This document shows positions 38,460 to 52,272 of a DNA stretch of 64,000 nucleotides, piece after piece (position 1 is the first letter of the stretch; every line of letters begins with the position of its first letter). The notes below the pieces were generated by a model. It was given only the letters and a program-made list of their open reading frames with translations. It was not told the DNA's origin and searched no databases. Location: NCBI GenBank assembly GCA_013433145.1, contig CM024169.1, positions 10,734,817 to 10,798,816 on the forward strand, read 5' to 3'. The DNA is from Ascaris suum (lineage: Eukaryota > Nematoda > Chromadorea > Rhabditida > Ascarididae). The position numbers were made by a program, and so were the translations under genes.

Positions 38460-41400
38460 TATATTGCATTGGATTGTTTACAAACTCGTGAATATTGCAG
38501 AAAGTGAGATCCGATGAATGAATGAATGAGATTGATTCCTCATTCACGAAATTAGGTGATACACTCACTGAGTCTGCGGTTGTTTGAATATATGTTTAAT
38601 AGTGATATATTGCTGCAATCTATCTTCTAATAGCCTCATAATTGCCATCATTGAATCCTAATATTTAAGTAACACTCATTATTGTGTTCTGAATTCAATA
38701 AAACCTCATTGTAAAGGCTGTAAATATAATTATTAGATTCTATTGTTAGGTATTACTGAATATCGTTAACAGGGTAATTACTAAATTAAGCGGAAAAAAA
38801 GATAAAGATTTTTTGTTATATTTGGATCACTTTCTCACATTGAATTAATTAAATATTTCAAGTGTCTATGTCCATTTTGAATGTAATTTCCCTTCACTAT
38901 TACTTCACTTCACCAATCCCTAGAGCATTGTAGAAGTATGAGTTGAAGATTAACGGAAGATATTGGATATAGCTCTTCTTAAGGTAAAGTATTTTGTTGT
39001 TTGTTTACTTCAAACATTCTTCAATTGATAACTATATTGAAGTATGATTACCTTTCTAAAGGTGTTTCCTTTGGTGTTATGAAGTGTGTTTTAGAGAATT
39101 ACTGATATGTTAGGATCACTTTCAGTTGGAATTGTAATATAACACATCTGTGTTCTAAAAAAGAGCGCAAACAACGCATTTCGATTAAAATAAAATTGCT
39201 TTTCTTTAGAATCAAAGAGAAAAAATGATGCACAATGATGCAACCGAATTGCGCTAATTTTTCAAATGCTTAACGAAGAATATAGATGCGTCTACGCCGT
39301 GTGAGAATTACATCCATTGCGAGTGAAACAACTACAACAACTTTTCTTTACGAAATTCTGTAGAGGGCGATCTACATATATAGAGAAGTATAATGGAGCA
39401 TAAATTGCAATCTTTGTTGCTTAGCTTCAACTTGAAAGCTTAGCTTCTCTCTCTCGTTCTCTTTTAGTTGGCTTCATACTCGATAACGTCACTAAAGGAA
39501 TTTAAATATCGACAAAGGCACAGCTAAGCCTATAGATTCATCTCATTGTTGCGTTGCAATGCGTTTAACGAACGTTGTACCTTTCCTTCTCATTGGTGAA
39601 TTCATATCTGCATTCGTGTTGATTTTCTTCTCAATTTCGTTGTTCACTATAATTTCTTTCTTACCTTTTTTTATTTAGAATCTATTCGTGCTTTCATGTG
39701 AGACATTTTTTCCCCAGTAGAAATATTTGTTTTCTGGACAACCAGACGAAAGTTATTCATAGGTATTCAACCTGTGCAAATTATTTCTCTATTTTCAAAT
39801 GTTTAGATTTTTCTAGGGTATATTCATAGTCAGCAAAATGTCAGCTAAATGCATTATTGAGAAAAGATTCTTTCCACAAGCTGAGTTCCGTCTTATGCCT
39901 TGACAAGTTGGTCAAAGCGTGATCATCTATTCGACCGTGTAAAGTCGTTGCTATTGATCATTCAGCGATGAGGATTTTGCGATTTTGCCTGTGAAGCAAC
40001 AATAACGCATCACCTATATTAAAGATTACTTGAGAAATAAGGTTATCAGTAAGTCAATAAAATATTTTTCGTCATCGAGTATTAAAATAATTTGAAACAG
40101 CATCATTACCGATTACTACATAATCTGTCATATTTTTTTAATGATTGAATGGCTTTGTAACGAAATGGTTTGAAAGATGTGAATACATAAGACTATGAAA
40201 ATATTCAAATTTTTGATGAAAGAATATAAGAAATGAAATTAGCATTGCAGTAACTTCAAGAAAGCCAAATTGTTGATAGCACTGCATAATAATTCAGAAA
40301 TATGTGCGAAGAATTTCATTGAATGAATGTGAGAAACTAACAAAGGAAAATATAAGGAAAATGGAAAAGTTGGTAGACGTTGATTTGCAATTTAATTAGT
40401 TTGATCAAGATCTGGTCGTGAACACAACTAATGCTTGGAATGGGCTATAATCGGAGCCGAATTTAACTCGTAACCACAGAAATGAATTAATGTAATTTTT
40501 GGGTGATTAAAAGCGTTCATACGCAGGCTCAGATGTAAACAAAGACCTATTATTTCGTTGTCATTCTTTGCCGGTGTTTTTTTCTTGTATTATAGCTCAT
40601 GTCGCGAAAACGAGGAAAGAAGCGATTCAGCCAAAGAAGATGACGTGCATCGAACGATAAAAGGTATGTGGTTCAATGCTACCGATGAATGGACGAATGT
40701 ATGGCTACAACCGATGAATGATGACCAGAGAAATGGACGTCGAGTGAACAAATGCCGAAATGGGAAAAGCTTGCATTTCCTATTTCTCTTGATCGAATGT
40801 TCAAATGTGAAAAGTTTCCACTTGCATCGCTCTTGAATAAGTGTCTCAAATATGAAAAACTTGTACCTATATTTTTAAACCGTCGTCTACTTCACCGCCA
40901 TATATAAGCATGTGCTTAATAATTGTCTAATTCATTGTGTGTAATTTCTTCGGTCGCTTTACTTTCGTCTACTCCCCGCAAACAGTCTTCTTCACCATGA
41001 CAAACATAGCGAAGAAAGTTCGTGCTATTCACAACAAAATATATAATGATCGTATTATATCATTACAGAAAACAATTATTAATCACATTTATAACAAACG
41101 TTGCAATATTAATCGATAAGCACTGAGATCATATGGTCGATGAGCTATTCGGAAGCAAAACTGAAAGTAATAAAAAACTAAATAAAAGTTAAGATTTCAA
41201 CTTTTTAGTGATCCACTTCTGTTAAATATCTTATGATATTTGAGTAGAGGTGTAATCTTCTCGACAGATCCTTTAGAAGAGTTTCATTTACATATGTCGA
41301 GATCCATTTTCAACAGACCGTTTCCGGTGTCTTTTTCGGTCAATATTCCGATCGGAGGTAATACTTTCATCCAACCGGTTTTGCGATTTAAGAGAACATA

Positions 41401-43620
41401 AAGTTTCTGATAATACTAACAGAGGAGATCATTGAAGCTTTAAAGAAGGTTAATAGGGATTATACGGATCGCGCAGTTCTGGACCTCAAGTAATCCCGCA
41501 GTAATGGATCACATGATTTGTGGGAGCAGAAGGTGAATTGAAGGGGTGAGATGTGAGATTGCATCGCGGGGCATCAAACTACTCTTCACTGTTTTCTTTA
41601 CCCCTGTCTGGTGAAGTACTGTTGAAATATTTCTCAGGTGGGAATAGTTCAAAGTCGATGGACGTACGAATTTTGCATGTGCGTCGTTAGTCAACAACAA
41701 AATTGTTGCTGCACTTCGCGAAATTGGAATATAGGAAGACAGAGAAATAAGTTTTTAGCAAGTATTGAGGAAGTTGAAAAGAAATATGTTTTGCTTTATA
41801 AAGTCATATCAAAAGCTTTAAATCTAGCAAGTTTTAAGCGCGTCGATTGCCAAAGCATTAAGCAAAAAAAAGCGATCGGCACGAAAGTTCGCAAGCTCTT
41901 TTAGAGCATATTCATGGCCATCATAAAATAATTTCATCAGGGAACTCTATCATATTCGTCATAAACACTCTCAATATTTTCTTCAGCATTGGTATTTTTG
42001 CTTGAAAAAGACGTGTGCAATAAACGCAAATGTTCATTTTCAAAATATATGCCAATGCAACAAAAGTGCTCAAAGGTGGACGTGCAACTGTACGGTACAA
42101 TAGCTGCCTTCTTGAGAAGAGGGGAGAGGAGATAAGGGGTGAGGGGCGGTCTGCCTCTTTTGTGTTTGCAGCCAAGTGCCCCGCTTTCATTATGGTCTAT
42201 CAGCTACTGCTAAGATGAGTCACATTCAAAGAATGGTGACTACAGTAAGAAATAAGACTCGCTTTCCACTTCTAATTCACTTGCTCACGTAGAAAACAGA
42301 AGGCAAGAACCAATAATAAATGAGATTTTATTTCTCTCATTTATATAAAGCATATTTTTATATGACGAAAGAGTTATACGATGAAAACCATTAAGAAATT
42401 GCCTCTGTAGAAGGTTAATATGTAAGAGGTTGTTGTGAATACAACTGAATTTACTATATATTTGTGAAATTATTGGGATATGACTGTCGTCTTGTTACAA
42501 TCTTCCTTACTTCTCCTAATATTTTCCTCTAAGATTTTCACCGCTTCATTTACCTAGTTATTCTGCCAGCTTATTCCAAATGAGCTAAATAATTGCAAGT
42601 GATTTAGTTCAACCATTAATAAAATATCGACATTATCAATCTAATATTTGCAAAACAATTTTATCCTCTTATGAGGCAAATTATCACTGAAATCGAGAAA
42701 TAGTTTTGGCAGTATAAGACACGTTTTCTTTAACATAGCTGATAAATAGTACAATCAGAATGAAATAATTTATAGAAGCTACGCAAAAAAAAACATTGCT
42801 AATTCATTACGATTTCTGCATAATAGCAGCGAAATCCAACACTATTTATTTATATTTATGTATTTATGCTGCGATAATATATACCATATATCTGTCGGAC
42901 GTCAGCAAGTGTATATTTGGAAAAGGAATGGAAAAAGACCTCTGAAGAAATGGAAAACGAGTCGCATCATTAAAGTGCGCCAGTCTGACCACATATTCTT
43001 TCACCTTTATTCCCTTCGTTGTTCTTATCCGAATATCCAGACTATCCTAATATAATATCCAGCATCCTTTGTCCGTATTTTATATTAGGACAGGATTTGT
43101 AGGATGAATTATACATCATAGTTTTATGAAGAGGATATTCAATCCTATTCAGTAATATTTGTATGGTGAATAGGGCGTTTTCCAACTCATAATTACACGA
43201 GCGACATTCACTAAACGTTGTGCAGCCCATTTCTCTTCTCAAGCGTTATCACTTAATCGCTATGCACTCGCCACGCCCAAGCAATCGGCTATACTCGTCG
43301 GTTAACCCCTTTCCTTCTCCTCTCTCGTTCTTCTTTCCTTTCTCCCTCTTTATTTCGCCAATCCTCTCTTTCATTTTGCCTTTTTTTAAAGAAATCTTAT
43401 TTAAGAATTCGACATCAATCCTAGAGCCGATATTATGCATTGATAAAATATATGCATTTTATTACTGCAAATTTTCTTGCAAATTAATCGATAAATTCGA
43501 ATTTATTAATCTTTGCTTATTTTATCTTTGAATACGCTAATGCCAAAGGATGAATGGCACAACGAATTAGGCAAATATTAGCTGCAAAACTATTGATAGT
43601 TTGCTTAATATAGTAATGTT
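38460..43620. other. Intergenic region with weak ORFs only
   Basis: A segment at 41710-41904 (+) reads NKFLASIEEVEKKYVLLYKV and ends KKAIGTKVRKLF, preceded by a possible acceptor ATATAG. A segment at 40595-40663 (+) reads ENEERSDSAKEDDVHRTIKG and ends at a possible donor (AAAG|gtatgt). Neither can be linked to other exons or to a family. Confidence 0.35.
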
Positions 43621-44010
43621 TGCTCAACAACAACAGCTTACATACCGTAACATCAACTCTCCACGTACCGTAATGACAATTGCCTATCTACCGTAAGACG
43701 AGTTGTCTACATACCGTAATAAATAATGGCCACGCACCGTTACAATAATCGCCCTCCGAACCGTAATGGCAGCGATCTATTCACCGTGTCAGTAATTACC
43801 AAACTGCCGTAATAGTAATTGGTATATGACGTAACAATATTTCTCGATGTAATATAACATAGTGTCTCTTATCGCACAAATAATTAGCAATATAATGATA
43901 ATATCTATATACCGTTATATCGTGAGAATATAACTGATTAAGCATATTAACAACCACTGTCCAAATACGATATTATGTACCGTACCAAAAAATGCCTACA
44001 TACCGTAAGG
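43621..44010. repeat. Diverged tandem array, 23-bp period, ACCGTAA core
   Basis: ACCGTAA or close variants begin at 43644, 43667, 43690, 43713, 43736, 43760, 43783, 43806 and 43829. That is 23 bp apart with a single 24-bp step. Further copies at 43911, 43978 and 44002 suggest the array once continued. The core is better conserved than the spacer, which runs roughly TGACAATTGCCTATCT. Confidence 0.9.
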
Positions 44011-45384
<1,374 letters not shown>

Positions 45385-45396
45385 TTAGATAGGATT

Positions 45397-45432
45397 GCAT
45401 ATGATAGCGTATATATATACGCTATCGTATGC
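45397..45432. repeat. 36-bp near-perfect palindrome
   Basis: The inner 24 bases (GATAGCGTATAT and its exact complement) are a perfect palindrome. Extending outward to GCATA/TATGC costs one mismatch, and weaker complementarity continues to about 45387-45442. It sits 13 bp after the TA/TTTATA tract and could extrude as a cruciform. Confidence 0.93.
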
Positions 45433-45528
45433 GATCGCATCTTATAATGGTTGCTCTCGTTAGGGTCACAGCATAGCATCACCTTGAATATGCAAATCTA
45501 GAAAAGGCATTAGATATTTGCAACACTG

Positions 45529-45735
45529 CTAGTAGCTGTCAAACCTCCCATCGAGACAGAAATGCAAACTGCACTTGTCCACTATGAATCAATTTTGGAA
45601 GATCTCCGTCCTGAAGTGCAAGCAGCAGTGCACTCAGAGAAACATTCAGTGCATCCATCCAGCAATCAGCCAAAAAACTTGTGCCGTTTCATACAATTTG
45701 CATATAAATATCGTAAAAGATTAGTTTATAAATAA
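45529..45735 (+). CDS. Unexplained coding-like segment
   Basis: A frame from 45529 to TAA at 45733 has the composition of real protein (PPIETEMQTALVHYESILED, LRPEVQAAVHSEKHSVHPSS), unlike the flanks. The preceding sequence in the adjacent frame (EYANLEKALDICNTASS) also looks coding, as if joined by a one-base shift. It could be a decayed retroelement gag-like piece or an isolated exon. From ATG 45562 it is 57 codons. No family assigned. Confidence 0.3.
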   Translation, partial: LVAVKPPIETEMQTALVHYESILEDLRPEVQAAVHSEKHSVHPSSNQPKNLCRFIQFAYKYRKRLVYK

Positions 45736-46510
45736 ATTTTCGGGTGATAGAAAAAATGCGCAATGCATTTTGCATATAAAATTTTCTTTGTAGAAGAGAG
45801 CACATTTTATCCGCATTTATTATAAAATAAAGCAGCTTTATTATAATATGCATATTTATTCGATGCAAATATTCAGCCAAAAAAATTTGCAAACATCTGT
45901 GATTCTTTTTCAATGACTCTAATCGTTTAAAAAAAACTGAAGAAAAGCTATGGTTGTGAATTTTACGAGTGCAAAATGATACTGATTTATCAATCCTGAA
46001 TTCACTATATTCTTAATAAGGGTAGCATTGAGATCAATGCACCTATTTTGATATGCTTAATTCTATAGAACATTCGAGTGTCTGAAAAATTCTCCGATTT
46101 AAATGGAGAGATTACTGTTGAATGTTTTCTCATTGCTTACTTAATGGAAAATTTTTTAAAATAATGTTGAAAAGTTTTTTTCGTTTCGAATGATTGCGAA
46201 AAAGAATTTCGAATTTTGGAATAAGATTAAAATCCTTGAAAACGTTTTCAGTATTCTTTCTCATCGATATTCCACATAAGTAATTTCCTCTTCTAGAGCA
46301 ATTTTAGTCAACCAATTGGATAGAATTTTTTGAGGTGAAGTTCCTATTCTATTTCTTCATTTGCAACAGTAGGCAATATTTTCGCCACCTTGCACTTATA
46401 AATAATGCTGAATGCGGACGCAGCAAAGTAATATAGGTGCACAATTTGTGTCCATCATTCAATGCACACTGCGATCGATAACGCTTATCCGTCCCTTATG
46501 CGTTCCGTGT

Positions 46511-46882
<372 letters not shown>

Positions 46883-47731
46883 CTCATACCTGCTGTTGAA
46901 TAACCTGTAAGCACATCTGCGTTTATATTTGTTGAAAACCTTCACATCTCGCCAAGAAGTTAATGATATATGCGTACAATTTTTCAATTAAACGCAACTC
47001 TCCTATTTCTAGTTAACAACAAATATCCGGGAGCATGACTTCCAACTTGAATTGAACGCAGTGCTTCCTCGCGTCTTAGCCATTTCAGTATCTCGCCAAA
47101 AAATAAATAAATTCGTCCATTTTCATCGCCTCACTGTGAGAGACGATCAAAGCTGGCTTTTCAACTATGATCCTTTATGCATGACCATATAATATTATCT
47201 CTTAAAAGAGAAATTCACTTTAGACGCCTCCACTTCTTTTCACTGACTCCCCAACCAGTGAGGATGAATTCGCTAGGAAACATGTACTCTAGCAGGTCAA
47301 AAATTGTATAATGCCAAATTGCATTGCCATTCATATGAGTGCAATATACAAATGTGCTTCTACAGAATTTGAATGCATCGATACATAGATACGATCGCCG
47401 AGCATCTCAATCTTTGAATCGTTGGCATAGAATTCCCCAGTGAAAGCAATATTTGGCAAACGATAATTACATCAGTAAAGACAACAAAAATTACACCATT
47501 TTATGATGGTAACAATTTTCATCGCTATTCAATTTAATCACACAAAAAAAAGTCTAAATCATTCTATTGCTTTTCGCAAATAAATCAATAAATGAACAAT
47601 TCCCCTATTTTATATTCAAAAAAAAAAAAAATTGACTTTCCATTGAAAAATAATGCGTTTATCTAATATGATCATATTAAGTCGCCATATTTATGCGATC
47701 TCCTCATATCTATTAAAATAACCTATATATA

Positions 47732-48261
47732 CGATAATTAACCTGCGGTGCAACGCAGTGGGTTAACAGCATTCAAAAGCAAATATTTTGAAACAGATAC
47801 TCTAACAATCATAGTTTTCTTCTTTAGATATTCTATTAAATAACCTATATATAAATTAAAATAAGCCATACATAAATTAAATTTTAGTAGTGATAGATGT
47901 GAAATGAACCATTTTCACTCTCATAATAATATTACGTTAAACATCGTTGGAGTTTTCTTTTTTTTGTTTAAACTTTCATAGCCACAATTCGTCTATAAAA
48001 TATTGGCGAAAATAGTGATAATTTGCCTAAAAATATATTTTCGATTTCATAATGGAATCTCTTAACTATGTGATTTTATGCAAATTTCAGTCGATTTGAA
48101 AAAAAAAAACAACAAATAAACGAATAAAGCGAGCTGATAATATCGGACTATCTAAAGAATGCAAAACTCCCAACGAAAAATATGATTCTTAGAGTATCTG
48201 TTTCAAAATATTTCCTGTGAATGCTGTTAACCGATTGCCTTGCAAGGCAGGTTAATTATCG
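47732..48261. mobile_element. MITE, 530 bp, ~81-bp terminal inverted repeats, TA flanks
   Basis: The left arm (47732-47813) and right arm (48181-48261) are inverted copies at about 85% identity. Shared blocks are CGATAATTAACCTGC, GGTTAACAGCATTCA and AAATATTTTGAAACAGATAC. Both ends abut TA (47730-47731 and 48262-48263), the target duplication of Tc1/mariner-type elements. The interior is AT-rich and non-coding and repeats AATAACCTATATA, which also occurs just outside the left end. Non-autonomous by lack of any transposase. Confidence 0.9.
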
Positions 48262-48263
48262 TA

Positions 48264-51200
48264 AAAATGTTACACGTAACTTCCGGTCCCTGCAAACAAG
48301 CTTCTCTTCGCTCTCGTGATCTAGCTTCCGATCTTACTGCACTACTTCTAAGAAGTAATGAAATGGTCTTCTAGATCAACGAATTCTGACAGTGACCCCA
48401 TAAGGTTTTATGCTTTAACGTTCCGATGACCTTGCACGGCTCGAGCTGAACTTATTTTTCATAATATGTAATGCTTTTCCTTTTTAAAAGCAGTATGAGA
48501 GTGGAAGAGGATGCCGGGCGAACGGTGGTCTTCTGGAGGGCATCGTTAATGCAAAAGTGCAGAGAGAAGGCTGTCAATAAAGACTCGCTTAGACACCTCA
48601 ATACGAAGCAGATTATCGCGTTGCTCAGCCACAACGCAGATGCTCGATGCGTTTCATCGTCGAAACATGATGATGCATGCAGATGCCCAATTACCACTGA
48701 TAGTTGGGTTGTCAATTAAACGCTCACATACGCTTCTTTTGGCTGTCCATTCACCCCACCAACCTAGTGCTACATCCAACGCACTCTCGTCGTGGCCTAG
48801 AATACAAATTACTCCTAATTATTCTCTTCGTTAATTCAGGCTGATTGGTGATCTTTATGCAAATATTTATGCAATCTTTGTTTGCAATATAGATAAATAT
48901 GCTTATTGCAAGCGACTGACAATTTATTTTGCAAATGAAATCAATACTTTTCAATTTCACTTCAATTGAAAACGATTGTAAGAAATTCGAGAAAGCTATT
49001 GCATGGAGGGAGTGTTTGAAATTCAGCTCATTAGATTATATGATTGCATAAATGTTTCACAAAAAATGATCCCATATCTATTTAATTTCTGATATAAGTT
49101 CGTTACAACAAAGCGCTCACTAAAAACTGATTATCTTTTAGTGGTTAAAGAGTTGCAACTGTTAGATTCTACATATATGATCGATAGATTTGGCACACAA
49201 AAACATCCATGCATTAGCAGACGTGATACTTTCATGCTTGATTATATGAGTATTGCAAAGTGATAATGATTAATGCAAAGTGATATCATAATTGCAAAAT
49301 GCCGAAAATAACAAATCTTTGTGTATTATAGTTGATAAATCACAAGAAACTGTTATTTAAAAAAAAGGAAAATTTCGTTGCACTTTTTTGCAACTGAAGA
49401 ATTTCGAAGAAACGAAATTTAATGAGACTGATTTTCTCTACCAAAATGTTCGTGAATGCGTTCAATATGCTCAACTTCAGCTAAATTGTCCGCTTAGGCG
49501 AACGATGAATATTAATATATGATAGTTAAATGAAGAGAATACATATCGCGCTAAGGGTTTGACCTATATATCGATTGATTTAAGTGATTATTATCGATCA
49601 ATGAATGAATAAAAATTCCATCGATCGATTATTTGCGTATCGATCGCCGATTTAATTTCTATTCATCGATTTGTTAGAGAGTCATCGATTTTGCTATCCA
49701 TAAGCACAAAACTATCATAAATATGGAACGCTTTATGCGAATTGCGTATATGCGCGAGCTGCGTACTTAAATTCTATAAAATCGCATGGGAATCGGAAAT
49801 GTAATGTGGAATATATCATTAAAAACATGGCGACCTATTATGGCGACAATAGGCAACTAAATATTCATATAAATATGAGCATTTACGCATGAACAGCATT
49901 TTTTTTTCGTTCTAAATAGCTTTTTAATAGCGATATTATTCAATAAGTTTATAGCAAATATTTATTCATATTATTCACTAAACTTCTTTTTTATTTATTT
50001 ATAAATAGGCGAACAAAACACAATCTCTAGTTGAGACAAATATTTTATAAGAATTTATGAGGTGAATTTTCATTTCCTTTTATCTTAATTTTATCATAAA
50101 CGACAACATAGAAGAAAAAAAAACGTTTTCTATGTGGTACTTTAAATTTTACTTTCAGAAAATTAAATAATTTTTTAATTAATAAAAAAAAGTCCGAATA
50201 ATTTCTTAATTTATATAATAAAAAATATCAATTTATTGAATATAATGTACTCTTTTTGTAATTTCAGAGTAATTTAAATTTAAATTTTTTTTTCTTTTAC
50301 GACATCGAATAATTTTCACGAAGGAGTTATCCAACGAAAAAAAAATCGATAAAAATCCGTTACATTAATCAACTTTTCCGCTTCATTTTAATTATATTTA
50401 CTCCACTTAAAATATCATACTAAATCTTTCTTAATTTTTTATTATATTTTTATAGTTTCTCTTCTATGCTATCCTAATTTTAATTCACTCGAAAATATTC
50501 TATTTATTTTCCACATTTATTTCTTTCGCTTACGAAAAATTCGGCAAAAAAAAAACGTCCATCTTGCTAAAAGCCAATAAATCACTTCCGTAAATTATAT
50601 TTTAAATCCATATAGGTTAAAAACATTCACCAATTAAAGAAAGATATTTAAATTATTCAACGTTTATTTATTAGGAAATCCCTTCTGGTTGGTTCAATTT
50701 CTATCAGCGATCATATTTGCAACAATTTTTTTTTTTTGAATGAATTAATTTATTCATTTTATGCATTGATATATTTTGCCGGGGGGGTTTTTTTTTCGTT
50801 AAACAAAAATCTTCATATAAGCAGAGTATATTTAAATTATTTTAAATTTGTATTGAAAATTCTATGAGAAATTTATATGAGAAATGAAAGTTAATCTTCA
50901 AATTCAATATGATCGGAAATGTCAACTCTGAAGAGAGCAAAAAAAAAACATTTCTTGCGGCGAAATTATGAGCAATAATGACTGTGTACTTTTTTTTTAA
51001 TTTGTGAGATCTTCTCAATATGGATTGCAAAGAATTTTGCATTTATATTCTATATGTTATGATATGAGAAATAAAATGTTGCGCTCACTGATTTACTCGT
51101 TATCTAATTATTTAATTACTCATTTTTAAATGTTGATTGAACGGAATAATGAAAATAGCCTTAAGTATATGTTTAATGCAAGTCTCTTTGAATGACGGCC

Positions 51201-51756
51201 GCTGAATTCTTTCTTAAAGCTTTTCAAATTTTTTGCTTCCCTTAGGAAATTAGTTGGCTCGTAAAAATACACTATGGTATGCACCATAACGTAGACAGTG
51301 GCCCTGAGGAGAGGAGGGCAGGCGTAGGGGGAGGATGGGGAGGGGAAGGGGAAAGGAGAGGTTAAGAAAAGCCAGTTGTGAGATCGAAGAGCTCCCAAAA
51401 AAAGCTATTACTTAGTTATACTTGTTCGTTCATTTTCCTGACGTATATACGCTTGCTGTTGGAGGATGCTCAACGGTAATCACGCAATCAGTGACGTGGA
51501 AAGTTCTTTTTTTTTATCGTGAAAAGAATTTCCGTTTCGAAGAGTGCTGCTGAAGAAGTTGCTGAATGGTAAATTGAATGACAAGTGAGTGGTTCAGAAG
51601 GTCGTTCAGTCAGTAGGTGAACGAATCTGTTAGAGAATCACTTCAACTCATTTTTCTCCGCTTTTTTTAAGAAAAAAGAGTATTTTTTCAAATTTAAAGA
51701 TAGACTTTTCCACACGATTGTCTTTATGTAAATGTTTCGATAAGTGATTATTTGCG
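48264..51756. other. Intergenic region upstream of the channel gene
   Basis: AT-rich, with ATCGAT-rich DNA at 49565-49700, several A/T homopolymers and a purine-rich tract at about 51303-51362. No gene recognised. The last few hundred bases may hold the channel promoter. Confidence 0.45.
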
Positions 51757-52170
51757 ATGACATTATTAGCTCGAGGTGTTGTTCAAGAACTCCTTCAAAA
51801 TCACTTGCAGAACTCATTGAAACTTCATAAGCGAACGACAACGAGAGGCCTCTCTTCTGAATTATGCAATATTATTACTACATGTGAATTCGCCTGTGCT
51901 AATGCAAATATATTTGAACTCTATACTATCGTAACCGCATTCAGAATTACCAAATTACAACATGAACCATCGGAAGATTGTACTGTGATCGGTGGTGTCG
52001 ATCGGAACGCAATATTTTTACGCGTCGAAATCGACGAATGGTGTAGGTTATATGTATGGTGTGGCAATAGGCCAACCAATAGCAACAATTGCTTATGCTG
52101 GCCAACGCGACCGCGCTTAGGCCGCTTCTCGAGAATTACCAAAAGAGAAAAAAAGCAAGCCTTGTCGTAA
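51757..52170 (+). CDS. 137-codon ORF overlapping the channel start by TAATG
   Basis: Opens with ATG (MTLLARGVVQELLQNHLQNS) and runs in a different frame from the channel. Its TAA (52168-52170) shares the A of the channel ATG. It is GC-richer than the flanks and has mixed amino-acid use (EPSEDCTVIGGVDRNAIFLR), but no recognised domain. It may be a separate small gene, an upstream ORF within the channel's leader, or a mis-framed 5' exon. Confidence 0.35.
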   Translation: MTLLARGVVQELLQNHLQNSLKLHKRTTTRGLSSELCNIITTCEFACANANIFELYTIVTAFRITKLQHEPSEDCTVIGGVDRNAIFLRVEIDEWCRLYVWCGNRPTNSNNCLCWPTRPRLGRFSRITKREKKQALS

Positions 52171-52272
52171 TGATCGTCTCCTACCTCACAAAGCTCGTGC
52201 TTCTACTTCCCGAGCTGACCACTGCACAGACCAATAAACTCGCCGAAATCGTCGACGAACAACAACAATACG
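52170..52272 (+). CDS. Channel exon 1: signal peptide
   Basis: 34 codons plus one base. [20 protein letters not shown] has the hydrophobic core and small residues near the end expected of a signal peptide, so this ATG is preferred. The frame is also open upstream to ATG 52095, which would bury the signal behind 25 charged residues. The donor is TACG|gtagac. Confidence 0.78.
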
